Part shown: piece after piece, positions 24,735 to 33,225 of the stretch | How the letters are laid out: the number at the start of each line of letters is the position of its first letter | Numbering within the stretch: position 1 is the stretch's first letter | Origin: Streptomyces rubellomurinus | Lineage (GTDB): Bacteria; Actinomycetota; Actinomycetes; Streptomycetales; Streptomycetaceae | Direction of reading: 5' to 3' | DNA length: 64,000 nt | NCBI RefSeq assembly: GCF_000961885.1 | Contig: NZ_JZKH01000033.1 | Span: forward strand, 17,018 to 81,017 | Notes under the pieces: model-generated | What the model was told of the DNA's origin: nothing | Database searches by the model: none | The model's input: the letters and a program-made list of their open reading frames with translations, nothing else | Translations under genes and position numbers: made by a program

Positions 24735-26449
24735 GCGGCACCGGACACCTCACCACCCCGGGCGGCACCCGGGCCGCAGTCGAGCCGTGGGCCGGGACGC
24801 TGGCCGCGCTGACGCCCGAACTGGCCTCCGCACTGGGCCCGTTGCTGCGCCGCCTGGATGCGCTGATCGGGGAGCGCGAGCCCGTCGCCGAGGCGCAGGG
24901 CGAGCCGGACGGCTACGGCGGGCTGGCCCGGTCCGGGCCCCTGGAGCGGCTGCTGCCCTCCGAGTGGCTGCTGGCCGAGGAGTTCCCGGAGGAGTTCCTG
25001 CGGCGCTACACCGAGCACGAACTGCTGCACCTGGCCGCCGAGTTGCGCAGCACCACCAGCCGCGGCCGGGTGGTCGCGCTGGTGGAGGCCGGCCCGGCGC
25101 AGGCCGGGGCGGGGCGGCTGGTGCAGCTGGCGGCGCTGCTGGTCCTGCACCGGCGGGCCGCGGCGCGCGGCGGCGAGCTGGTGGTGGGCGTGCTGGGCGA
25201 CGAGCCGGGGCGGCTGTTCGGCGGCGAGCCGGCCGAGCTGCTGCCGCGCTGGCTGAACGCCCGGCGCCCGACCGACCCGAGCGCCGAGGACGTCCGGCGC
25301 GCCGAGGACGCGCTGGACGCGGCCGACCGCGCCTGGCTGCTGGCCTCCCCGCGCCTGGCGGCCGAACTACCCGCCCGGCCCCGGACCCTGACCGCCGAGG
25401 AGGCCGGCTGGAGCGCCGAGGGCGTCGGCCGGGTGCGGGTCCGGGTGGACGGCGGCGCGGACGCCGAGCTGACGCTGCCGCCCGCGCCGATCGCCGTGCG
25501 GGCGCTGCGCGGGGCCGAGTTCCGCCGGGCCCGGGCGGCGACCACGGAGACCTCCGCGCCGCTGCCCGTCACCGGCGGCGCGCTGCCCGTGTTCACCTCG
25601 GGCACCCGGGAGTTGCTGCTGCGCGGGGCGGACGCGTCCGTGCTGGTGGCGGTCAAGCTGGTGCGCGACGGCTCGGTGGAGAGCAGCGGCCGGCCGCGCC
25701 GCCACGTGCTGCGCGGGCCGGTGGTGGCCGCCGCGCAGCACGGCCGGCGGCTGCTGGTGCTGTGCGTGGTGCGCGGGCGGTTGGTGCTGGAGGTGATCGG
25801 CCGCCCGGTGCCCGACCCGGACGGCTACGCGGTGGACGCGGCGGCGGTCGGCCTGCCCCCGGCCGGCTCCGCCGCGTTCGCGGAGCTGACGGACCAGCCG
25901 GTGCTGCCCGTCCTGCGCGAGGACGACGGCCTGCTGCTGCCGGTCGCGGGCCGGTGGCGACGGATCGCACCGGGCGGTGTGGTCACCGAGGACGGGCCGG
26001 TGGCGTCCACCGCGGGCGGCCGGCCGTTCCGGTGGGCGCGCGAGCCGAGGCTGTCGGCCGTCCCGCTGCCGCCCGCGGCGGCGGACGCGGCCCACGTCGT
26101 GCACGGCGCCGGGCTGGTCGGCTGGTCCGCGGACGGCCGCGAGTGGCGGCTGGACCACGAGCGGATCGGCCCCCGCTCGATCGTCCTGCGCGACGAGGGC
26201 GCCGAGGTGATCGGGCTCACCCAGGAGGGCGGCGAGCCCGTGCTGATCACCCGCACCGGGGCGGCCGGCCTGGTGCGGGCCGTCCGCGCGGACGGCGTGC
26301 GCACCCACACCGGCCTGTCCGGCGGCGCCGGCACCCCCGCCGTCCACCCGAAGCTGCCGCTGATCGTCGCCGAACCGCGGCCCGGCGCCCTGGTGGTCGC
26401 GGACACGGTGACCGGCCGACGGCACTTCACCATCAGGAGCAGCGAGTGA
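24731..26449 (+). CDS. vWA-like/beta-propeller protein of a MoxR-bpX system, 572 aa
   Basis: It starts within the previous stop (ATGA, 24731-24734). Residues about 75-180 include LLPSEWLLAEEFPEEFLRRY and a Rossmann-like core VVALVEAGPAQAGAGRLVQL then GELVVGVLGDEP. This resembles a vWA domain whose metal site (DxSxS) is degenerate (EAGPA). The remainder is a run of short beta units (VRVRVDGGADAELTLPP, LLVLCVVRGRLVLEVIG, VVHGAGLVGWSADGREWRL) that looks like a propeller. It probably serves as a scaffold for the coupled ATPase. Domain boundaries are inferred. Confidence 0.6.
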   Translation: MSGTGHLTTPGGTRAAVEPWAGTLAALTPELASALGPLLRRLDALIGEREPVAEAQGEPDGYGGLARSGPLERLLPSEWLLAEEFPEEFLRRYTEHELLHLAAELRSTTSRGRVVALVEAGPAQAGAGRLVQLAALLVLHRRAAARGGELVVGVLGDEPGRLFGGEPAELLPRWLNARRPTDPSAEDVRRAEDALDAADRAWLLASPRLAAELPARPRTLTAEEAGWSAEGVGRVRVRVDGGADAELTLPPAPIAVRALRGAEFRRARAATTETSAPLPVTGGALPVFTSGTRELLLRGADASVLVAVKLVRDGSVESSGRPRRHVLRGPVVAAAQHGRRLLVLCVVRGRLVLEVIGRPVPDPDGYAVDAAAVGLPPAGSAAFAELTDQPVLPVLREDDGLLLPVAGRWRRIAPGGVVTEDGPVASTAGGRPFRWAREPRLSAVPLPPAAADAAHVVHGAGLVGWSADGREWRLDHERIGPRSIVLRDEGAEVIGLTQEGGEPVLITRTGAAGLVRAVRADGVRTHTGLSGGAGTPAVHPKLPLIVAEPRPGALVVADTVTGRRHFTIRSSE

Positions 26450-29433
26450 CGAACCCCGCCCTGGACGCCGCCGGTTTCGTTCTGGACGTGCCGCTGATCG
26501 GTGCCGCCGAGGCCGCCGAACGCGTGCTGAACCACTGGCAGGACGGCGCGCGCCTGCTGGAACTGCCGGACGGCCGCTGGGTGTTGACGCTGCCCGCGCC
26601 GGTCCGCACCCGCCCGGACCGGGCGCCCGGCGAACCGCTGCGGGCGGTCGGCGACGCGCTGGTGGCCGCCGGCGCCGACCAGCGCGCACTCGACGGGGGA
26701 GACGTCCTCCTCGTCGCGGGCGATCTGACGCACCGTCATGCCATCGCCGGGATGCGGCCGTTGGACCCGGCCCACTGGCTGGACCCGACCGGGATCGCCG
26801 TCCACCGGCTGGGCCCGGTCGGCACCCCGGCCGCGCCGGAGCCCGTCGAGGAGGACGAGGCCCTGCGCCCGCCCGTCGTCGACCTGCGGGCCGCGGCCGG
26901 CGTCCGCGAGCGCAGCTCCTGGGCCGCCCGGCTGCTGGGCGAGCGCCGCCCGCGACGCCCGCAGCGCCCGCGGCCGCCGAGGAGCCTGGCCGGCCGGCCG
27001 GGGGACCCGACGTACCCGCGGCCCCCGGCCGGCCGGCCGGCGCCACCGGTCTGGCCGAACGCGCTGTTCCTCGCCGCCGTGCTCTGCGGCGCCCTGCTGT
27101 ACCTGCCCAGCGCCGTCGAGCGGGGAGAGTCCGAGATCTGGAGCGTCATCCCGGTCCTGACCGCCGCGAGCATCGGCCTGGCCGTCCTCCCCTGGGCCAA
27201 GGCCCGGCGCGACCGGAAGGCCGCCGCCCCCCAACACGCCGGCGCCGCACGGCAGTCCGGCGCTCCGGACGGTCCACGGAAGAGTGCCGCCGCCCGCCGC
27301 CCGCGCGGGCAGTGGCTGGCCCGGCTCGCCCTGCGCAGCCCCGCCGGCACCCTGTTCCAGCGCCGCCAGGCCCGCTACGTCGCCCGCCTCGCCCGCTCCT
27401 TCCGGCAGCGCCGCTGGGAGGACGCCCTGCGCGACGCCGTCCGGCTGGCCGGGGACGCCGGACGCGGGCCCGGCGGCCTGCTCGCCCTGCGCCTGCCCGC
27501 ACGCTTCCGGGGCGCGCTGCGCCCGGACCCGCGGGAGCGCGCCGGGGCGCCGGCCGCGATGCCGATCAGCGGGCCCACCGTGCACGGCTTCCTCAACGAC
27601 CTCTACCGGGAGGCCGCCGAGGCGCTGGAACGCGAGGCCCGGATCGACGAGGCCGCCTACGTCCTCGCCGACCTGCTGGCCGAACCCGCCGAAGCCGTCG
27701 CCCTGTTGGAGCGGCACGGCCGCGTCGAGCAGGCCGCCGAACTCGCCGAAGGCCGCGGACTCCCGGCCGACCAGGTGGTCCGGCTGTGGTGGCGGGCCGG
27801 CCAGCGCGAGCGGGCGGTGCGGATCGCCCACCGCCGGGGCGCCTTCGCCGCCGCCGTCGAACGGCTCGCGGCCACCGACCCGCAGGCCGCGCGCGAGCTG
27901 CGCACCGCCTGGGCCGCGCACTGCCGGGAGGCCGGCGACCGGCTCGGCGCCGTCGACGCGGTCTGGCCGGACGCGGCGCTGCGCCCCACCGCCGTGGGCG
28001 ACCTGCGCGAGGCCGTCCTGCTCGGCGGGGCGGCCCGTGGGCGCGCCCTCGTGCACCTGCTCGCGCTCGGCCCCGCCGGGAGGGCCGCCGACGCCGCGAC
28101 CGGCCCCGAGGCGCGGACCGCCCACGACGCGCGGAACGCCGCCGACGCGCGGAACGCCGCCGAGGTCATCGCCGGCCTCGCCCTGGCCACCCTCGCCCCC
28201 GACGCCCCGGACAGCGAGCGGGCCGCCGCCCTCACCGCCCTGGCCACCGTCCCGGCCGCCGACCCGGCCGTCGACCGGCAGCTCGCCACCGCCGCCCTGC
28301 GCGCCGTCACCCGGGACGGCGGGTTCGGCGACGGCGGCGACACCACGACCCAACGGGCCCGCTACACCCGGCTGTCGCAGCGCGCCGACCCGCTGGCGGC
28401 CGCCGACCTGCCGAAGCCGCGCCTCGCCGCGCCGGCCCCGGGCACCCCGCTGGAGGTCACCGCCGCCGACCGCCCCGGCACCCTGCCCGTCCTGGACGCG
28501 GCCCGGCTCGACTCCGGCGCGGTGCTGGTCGCCTGCGGCCACGCCGGGGTGCGGCTGCTCGGCCCGGACGGCCGCACCCGGGCCCGCTGGGACGTGCCCG
28601 CCGACGAACTGGTCCTCGCCGACCACGGCGGTTCGGCGCTGCTGGTCGCCCGCTACGGCGAGGTGCGCGACATCACCCGGCTCGACCTCGTCACCCGCGC
28701 GGTCGAGCGCTGGACGACCCTGCGGGTGCGCGGGCTCGCCCGCTCCTACGACGGCCGCCGGCTCGTCACCGTCGACCCGGACGGCACCATCGCCGTGCTC
28801 GACACCCGCACCGCCCGCCCGACCGTGGTCCACCGCGAACTCGGCGGCGACCAGCGGCTCCTGGGCACGATCGCCCGCACGCCCGACAGCTGCGCGGGGC
28901 TCGTGCACACCCACCCGGCGCCCGGCTCGCACCGCGTCGAGATGTCCGAACTGTGGCAGTGGGAGCAGCCGGACTGGACGCTGCGCGGCCGCTCCCACCT
29001 GAACCGCACCGGGCCGGACCGGCCGGGCCCGTACGTGGCGGACCTCGACGGCGCGGTGCTGCTCGCGGACGGCCGGCTGCTCGACACCGGCCCCGGGGCG
29101 GCGGCGGACACCACCCTGGTGCGGGCGGTCGGGGACGGCCGGTTGGCCGAGCGGAGCGTGCGCGGCCAGGGCGTGCTGAGCGCGGACGGCACCCACTGGG
29201 CGTTCGCGGCGCGGCTGTCCGGCGCGCTGCACGTCACCCTCGGCGGCGGCCCGCCCGGCGCCCCGCTCGTCGGCGGGTTCACCGCAGTCTTCCCCGGCGC
29301 GGACGCCTCCCCGGTCGGCCTGCGCCGGCACGGCGACGCGCTCACCTGCTGGCACCGCAGCGGCCGGCTGTTCGCCACCACCCCGGACGGCGCCACGCTG
29401 CTCGCCAACCTGCGGGTCACGACCGGGTCATGA
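26446..29433 (+). CDS. Large bpX-type membrane protein with helical and propeller regions, 995 aa
   Basis: GTG start overlapping the previous stop (GTGA at 26446-26449). Residues 1-135 form a soluble alpha/beta domain with RVLNHWQDGARLLELPDGRW. A basic Pro-rich linker leads to two membrane segments (about 205-222 and 231-248). Residues 310-620 are Ala/Arg-rich helices resembling a TPR/alpha-solenoid (YREAAEALEREARIDEAAYV, then AVALLERHGRVEQAAELAEG). The C-terminal third is a WD-like propeller (VLVACGHAGVRLLGPDGRTR, TVDPDGTIAVLDTRT). It could tether the ATPase complex to the membrane. A DNA duplication encodes repeated ARNAADARNAA near residue 565. Confidence 0.65.
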   Translation: MTNPALDAAGFVLDVPLIGAAEAAERVLNHWQDGARLLELPDGRWVLTLPAPVRTRPDRAPGEPLRAVGDALVAAGADQRALDGGDVLLVAGDLTHRHAIAGMRPLDPAHWLDPTGIAVHRLGPVGTPAAPEPVEEDEALRPPVVDLRAAAGVRERSSWAARLLGERRPRRPQRPRPPRSLAGRPGDPTYPRPPAGRPAPPVWPNALFLAAVLCGALLYLPSAVERGESEIWSVIPVLTAASIGLAVLPWAKARRDRKAAAPQHAGAARQSGAPDGPRKSAAARRPRGQWLARLALRSPAGTLFQRRQARYVARLARSFRQRRWEDALRDAVRLAGDAGRGPGGLLALRLPARFRGALRPDPRERAGAPAAMPISGPTVHGFLNDLYREAAEALEREARIDEAAYVLADLLAEPAEAVALLERHGRVEQAAELAEGRGLPADQVVRLWWRAGQRERAVRIAHRRGAFAAAVERLAATDPQAARELRTAWAAHCREAGDRLGAVDAVWPDAALRPTAVGDLREAVLLGGAARGRALVHLLALGPAGRAADAATGPEARTAHDARNAADARNAAEVIAGLALATLAPDAPDSERAAALTALATVPAADPAVDRQLATAALRAVTRDGGFGDGGDTTTQRARYTRLSQRADPLAAADLPKPRLAAPAPGTPLEVTAADRPGTLPVLDAARLDSGAVLVACGHAGVRLLGPDGRTRARWDVPADELVLADHGGSALLVARYGEVRDITRLDLVTRAVERWTTLRVRGLARSYDGRRLVTVDPDGTIAVLDTRTARPTVVHRELGGDQRLLGTIARTPDSCAGLVHTHPAPGSHRVEMSELWQWEQPDWTLRGRSHLNRTGPDRPGPYVADLDGAVLLADGRLLDTGPGAAADTTLVRAVGDGRLAERSVRGQGVLSADGTHWAFAARLSGALHVTLGGGPPGAPLVGGFTAVFPGADASPVGLRRHGDALTCWHRSGRLFATTPDGATLLANLRVTTGS

Positions 29434-30129
29434 CCCGTCCCCGAGGTAGCGGCCGAGCAGGCCGTCCGCCGTCAGCATGGCCGTGCCGCGCTCGGTGAGC
29501 CGGTGCTGCCAGCCGGCCAGGGCGGCGGCCAGTTCGGCGGTGCCGCCCGCCGCCCGCACCTGCCGGAGCACGCCCGCGATCCGGGCCAGCGGGTAGCCGC
29601 CGCGCCGCAGCAGGTGGGCGAGTTCGGCGTCGCGCAGGTCGGCGGCGAGGTAGACCCGGTGCCCGGTCGCGCGGTCGCGCGCCGGGGCCAGTACCCCGGC
29701 GGCCTCCCAGGCCCGCAGGGTGGCCGGGGTGACGCCGAGGCGGTGCGCCAACTCGCCGATGCCGTGCGGGAGCCGGTCGTCCGGGCGGTGCGGCGCGGGG
29801 TCCGCCCGCCCGGTCAGGTGGCCGACCGCCTCCCGGACGGCGGCCAGCGTCTCCCGGTCGCGCAGCAGCCGGGCGTGGCCCCGGTCGACGGCGGTCAGCG
29901 CCTGGTCGAGCCGGTCCGTGTGCACGGCGGTCATCACCTCGCCCGCCGTCGCGTGCCCGTACGCCGCGACGAGCGCGAGGTGGGCGCGCAGCGCGGCCGC
30001 GTGCCGCTCGGTGTAGACCCGGTAGCCACTGGCCGTACGGGCGGCGGGCGGCAGGAAGCCGTCCCGCTCGTAGTTGCGCACGGCCTGGGTCGAGATGCCG
30101 TGCTCGCGGGCGAGATCGGTCGGGCGCAT
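29428..30129 (-). CDS. TioE-type transcriptional regulator with two MerR-like HTH units
   Basis: 233 aa. The first MerR HTH is at the N-terminus (MRPTDLAREHGISTQAVRNY, then SGYRVYTERH). A second lies at about 128-190 (GIGELAHRLGVTPATLRAWE, then TGHRVYLAADL). Such tandem-MerR proteins are a Streptomyces family, often annotated TioE. It is divergent from the esterase-like gene and overlaps the propeller gene's 3' end by 6 bp, tail to tail. A dyad in the shared promoter is its likely operator. Confidence 0.85.
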   Translation of the reverse strand: MRPTDLAREHGISTQAVRNYERDGFLPPAARTASGYRVYTERHAAALRAHLALVAAYGHATAGEVMTAVHTDRLDQALTAVDRGHARLLRDRETLAAVREAVGHLTGRADPAPHRPDDRLPHGIGELAHRLGVTPATLRAWEAAGVLAPARDRATGHRVYLAADLRDAELAHLLRRGGYPLARIAGVLRQVRAAGGTAELAAALAGWQHRLTERGTAMLTADGLLGRYLGDGS

Positions 30130-30140
30130 CCGGACCCCCG

Positions 30141-30209
30141 TTTGAGACTTCCTGGAGAAAACCCGGGCTGAGACCGGAAAAGTCTCAACCGATTCTTCAA
30201 GGATACGCT
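30141..30209. promoter_or_regulatory. MerR-type operator and leaderless esterase promoter
   Basis: TTGAGACTT (30142-30150) is matched by its exact inverse AAGTCTCAA (30180-30188). A further TGAGAC (30169-30174) forms a closer dyad with GTCTCA. The -10 box TACGCT at 30204-30209 lies 8 nt before the ATG at 30218. This is the only strong operator-like structure between the divergent MerR-type and esterase-like genes. Confidence 0.55.
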
Positions 30210-30217
30210 TGAGGTCC

Positions 30218-31390
30218 ATGAACCGGGACTTGCACCACTTCCATGACCTGCTCGCCCCCGACTGCGGTGTGCTGGCGCTCGGCGAGCCCACCCACCAGGA
30301 GCCCGCCTTCGGGTGGGTGCGCAACGAACTCCTCTTCCTCCACCTCGCCGGGCGGGGCTTCCGGTCGGTCGCCCTGGAGACCGACCGGATCGCCGCGCTC
30401 GCCGTCGACGACTACGTCCGGCACGGCACCGGGACCCTGGACGGGGTACTGGCGACGGGCTTCAGCCACGGCTTCGGGGGCCTCGACGCCAACCGGAGCC
30501 TCGTCGCCCGGCTGCGCGCGCACAACGCGCAGCGGCCGCCCGCCGAGCGGATCGCCTTCCACGGCTTCGACGCGCCGACCGAGAACACCACCGCCCCCAG
30601 CCCCCGCCGCTACCTCGAACACGCCCGCGACTACCTGGGGTTGGAGCTCGACGTGGCCGCGCTCACCGGCCCCGACGAGCGCTGGGAGCGCACCGAGGCG
30701 ATCCTCGACGCGGCCGCCTCGCCCGGCGCCTCGCCCGAGGCGCAGCGGCTGCGCGTCCTCGCCGACGACCTGCTGAACCTGCTGCACGAGCGCGCGCCCG
30801 GCCTGATCGCCGCCGGCTCGCACGCCGCGTGGCTGCGGGCCCGCGCCCACCTGACCACCTGCCTCGGGCTGCTGCGCTACCACGCCCAGGCGGCCGTCCC
30901 CGGCCTGGAGCAGGGCGTCCGGATCGCGCGGCTGCTCGGCAGCCGGGACACGCTGATGGCCCGCAACCTGCTGGAGATCCGCGAGGCCGAGGCCCGGCGC
31001 GGACCCACCCTGGTGTTTGCCCACAACGAGCACCTGAAGCGCACCCCGAGCGCCTGGTCGGCGGGGGAGTGGCGCGCGGACTGGACGGGCGCCGGCATGA
31101 TCCTCGAACCGCTGCTCGCCGAGCGGTACGTCCTGGTGGTCGGCAGCCTCGGGCGCAGCCCGGTCCTCGGCTTGCCGGAACCGGCACCCGGCACCTTCGA
31201 GGCGGCCCTGCAACGCGGCTCCGCCGACTGGGAGTTGACCGACCCGGCGGCGGCCGGGGAGGCCACCGCCCGCCGCACCGACACCCTCCCGCGCCAGGGC
31301 TACTTCCCGCTCGACCGGGAGCTCCTGGACGGCGCCGACGCGCTGCTGCACGTCACGGACGGCGCGGCCGTGGCCCGGGCGCTCGGCTGA
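30218..31390 (+). CDS. Erythromycin-esterase-like protein
   Basis: 390 aa. It matches the Ere fold: LALGEPTHQEPAFGWVRNEL near the N-terminus (Glu-x-x-His active-site pair), SVALETDR with the next conserved Glu, and VFAHNEHLKR with the late catalytic His-Asn. Ere enzymes open macrolide lactones, but most chromosomal homologues have unknown substrates. Control by the divergent MerR-type gene suggests induction by a small molecule. The ATG at 30218 fits a leaderless transcript. Compositional properties match the neighbours. Confidence 0.82.
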   Translation: MNRDLHHFHDLLAPDCGVLALGEPTHQEPAFGWVRNELLFLHLAGRGFRSVALETDRIAALAVDDYVRHGTGTLDGVLATGFSHGFGGLDANRSLVARLRAHNAQRPPAERIAFHGFDAPTENTTAPSPRRYLEHARDYLGLELDVAALTGPDERWERTEAILDAAASPGASPEAQRLRVLADDLLNLLHERAPGLIAAGSHAAWLRARAHLTTCLGLLRYHAQAAVPGLEQGVRIARLLGSRDTLMARNLLEIREAEARRGPTLVFAHNEHLKRTPSAWSAGEWRADWTGAGMILEPLLAERYVLVVGSLGRSPVLGLPEPAPGTFEAALQRGSADWELTDPAAAGEATARRTDTLPRQGYFPLDRELLDGADALLHVTDGAAVARALG

Positions 31391-31417
31391 CCGTCCGTTC
31401 CGGCCGACCGGCAGGCC

Positions 31418-31876
31418 CTAGCCGAGCCGGATGCGCCGGATCAGCTGGTCGCGGTGGTCGCGCAGCCGGAGGCGCAGGGCCTCCGGCTGCGGGGCCGGGG
31501 CGGCCTGCGGGCGGGGGCGCGGCCCCCGGCGGCCGGTCAGCTCCCACCACACCACTTCCGGGTCCGCACCGGACCGAACGGCCCAGTAGATCTCCAGCCG
31601 GTCGGCGTGCGGCCCCAGTCGGGCGTGGGCCTCCGCGTCGGGCAGCAGGCGGAGCCCGGACCATCGCGGCGAGGCCACCGCGAGCGGCCTTCCGTCGCCC
31701 CGGCCGTAGCCGAGGTAGGCGACCCAGCAGGAGGTGTTCAGGCTCAGCAGGTAGCCGGCGGACCGCTCCAGCACGTCGGCCACCGCGCCGCCGTCCGGAG
31801 TCTCCCAGACGGCCTCGTGCGGGGCGTCGCAGTCGTCGGCCATGCAGACGCTCGCCCGCGTCAGTACGACTCTCAT
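31418..31876 (-). CDS. Hypothetical protein, 152 aa
   Basis: It opens MRVVLTRASVCMADDCDAPH, with an AYLGYGRGDGRPLAV beta segment and a C-terminal basic coil (ALRLRLRDHRDQLIRRIRLG). The N-terminal half shows alternating strands and a Cys pair (CMADDC). The ATG at 31876 has TAGGGT exactly 7 nt upstream and no ribosome site, so the mRNA is probably leaderless. I do not recognise the family. It lies between the esterase and the second MoxR/vWA operon; no functional link is evident. Confidence 0.6.
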   Translation of the reverse strand: MRVVLTRASVCMADDCDAPHEAVWETPDGGAVADVLERSAGYLLSLNTSCWVAYLGYGRGDGRPLAVASPRWSGLRLLPDAEAHARLGPHADRLEIYWAVRSGADPEVVWWELTGRRGPRPRPQAAPAPQPEALRLRLRDHRDQLIRRIRLG

Positions 31877-31883
31877 GCCGGAC

Positions 31884-31889
31884 ACCCTA
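31884..31889 (-). promoter_or_regulatory. Leaderless -10 box TAGGGT
   Basis: Minus-strand TAGGGT ends 7 nt before the ATG at 31876, the same spacing as at four other TAGsGT starts in the window. Confidence 0.5.
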
Positions 31890-31965
31890 GCCTGTTGTCG
31901 TCAAAATGACGAGAAGAGGGGCCTGTCCGAACTCGCCCGCACACCAAGGCGGTCACCCCACCCCC

Positions 31966-33225
31966 TCACCCGATGGTGACCACCCGCGCCCAGGTCGGCG
32001 GGGCGTCCGGCCGGTAGTCCGGGTCGTACTCGCGGACCCGCTTCGGCCGGGCGAACAGGCCGACCACCGTCCGGCAGGGCGGCTGCGCCTCCGGCCACGG
32101 GGTCTGCCCGTCGGTCAGCACCACCACGGCGTCCGGCGCCGGGCGGGCCCGCAGCGCCGCCGCGAAGCCCGTGCGCAGGTCCGTCCCGCCGCCGCCGACC
32201 AGCTCGATGCCCGCGGCCCCGCACAGCTGCTGGACGGACTGCGCGGCCGCGTCGCAGGAGACCACCGACACCTGGTCCCGGCGGCCGCCGACCGCCCGGC
32301 CGATCGCCGCGACCTCCAGCAGCGCGCTGCCCAACTCCTCGTCCGAGACCGACCCCGAGGTGTCGACCACCACCGCCACCCGCGGCGGACGGCGCCGCAG
32401 GCTCGGCAGCACCACGCCCGGCAGCCCGGCCGAGCGCCGGGCCGGCCGGCCGTAGCTGTAGTCGTCCCCCGCCCCCGCGCCGGCCAGCGCCGACCGCAGC
32501 GCCGCCCCCAGCAGCTCCCGCCACCGCTGCGGCGGGTGGACCACCTCCTCGGCCCAGCGCCGCCAGCCCGCCGGGGTCTCGCCCGGGCGGGCCCGGATGC
32601 CCTCGGCGACCCGGAAGCGCACCGCGTCCCGCTTTTGCGGACCGAGGCCGTGCGCGCCGTCCGGGCCCAACTCCCACGGCCGCGCCAGCCCGTCCGCGCC
32701 GCTGCCGCAGTCCAGCCAGGCGAGCAGGGGGTCGGTCGGGTCGAACTGCCACTCCCGCAGGTAGTCCTCCATCAGCCGCCCCTCGGGCAGGTTCAGCCGG
32801 GACGGGAGGACGGCGCCGCTCGGCGTCGCCAGGCCCTCGCCGTACACGTCGTCGTTGATCTCGCAGTCGGCGGCGATGTTCATCCGCAGCCGGACCCCCG
32901 GTCCCGCCAGCCCGAGCCGGCGGGCCAGCCGGTCGCCGCGCCCGTGGTGGTCGCGCAGCAGGTGCGACACCTCGTGCACCCACACCCCGGCCAGCTCCTC
33001 CACCGGGGTGCGGTCGACGAACACCGGCGAGGCGTAGCAGCGCCAGTGCACGTCGACGGCCATCGTCGGCACCTGCCGGGACTCGACCAGGTGCAGCGCG
33101 AACAGCGCCGTCGCCAGGTACGGGCGGGCCCGGGTGGCCTGCAGCCGTGCCGCGTACAGCTTCTCGACGTCCAGCGGCCTCCCGGCGCCCGGCGGCTTCC
33201 CGGCGTCCACCGGCCGCGCGCTCAC
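31966..33225 (-). CDS. vWA-domain protein with HExxH metallopeptidase-like region
   Basis: 419 aa. The GTG at 33225 overlaps the upstream ATPase stop. The N-terminal half resembles the DUF2201 metallopeptidase-like domain: WVHEVSHLLRDHH (HExxH at 84-88) followed by NIAADCEIND. The C-terminal vWA domain has an intact MIDAS: DTSGS (288-292), T348 in GGGGTDLRTG and D372 in VVLTDG. Such proteins act with MoxR ATPases, the vWA gripping substrate or metal partner. Together with the plus-strand operon it completes the ATPase, vWA and propeller set. Cytosolic; no signal peptide. Confidence 0.88.
   Translation of the reverse strand: MSARPVDAGKPPGAGRPLDVEKLYAARLQATRARPYLATALFALHLVESRQVPTMAVDVHWRCYASPVFVDRTPVEELAGVWVHEVSHLLRDHHGRGDRLARRLGLAGPGVRLRMNIAADCEINDDVYGEGLATPSGAVLPSRLNLPEGRLMEDYLREWQFDPTDPLLAWLDCGSGADGLARPWELGPDGAHGLGPQKRDAVRFRVAEGIRARPGETPAGWRRWAEEVVHPPQRWRELLGAALRSALAGAGAGDDYSYGRPARRSAGLPGVVLPSLRRRPPRVAVVVDTSGSVSDEELGSALLEVAAIGRAVGGRRDQVSVVSCDAAAQSVQQLCGAAGIELVGGGGTDLRTGFAAALRARPAPDAVVVLTDGQTPWPEAQPPCRTVVGLFARPKRVREYDPDYRPDAPPTWARVVTIG

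Noticed and set aside
30209..30217. TTG at 30209 as start of the esterase-like gene
   Set aside because: It overlaps the -10 box; the ATG at 30218 fits the leaderless arrangement better.
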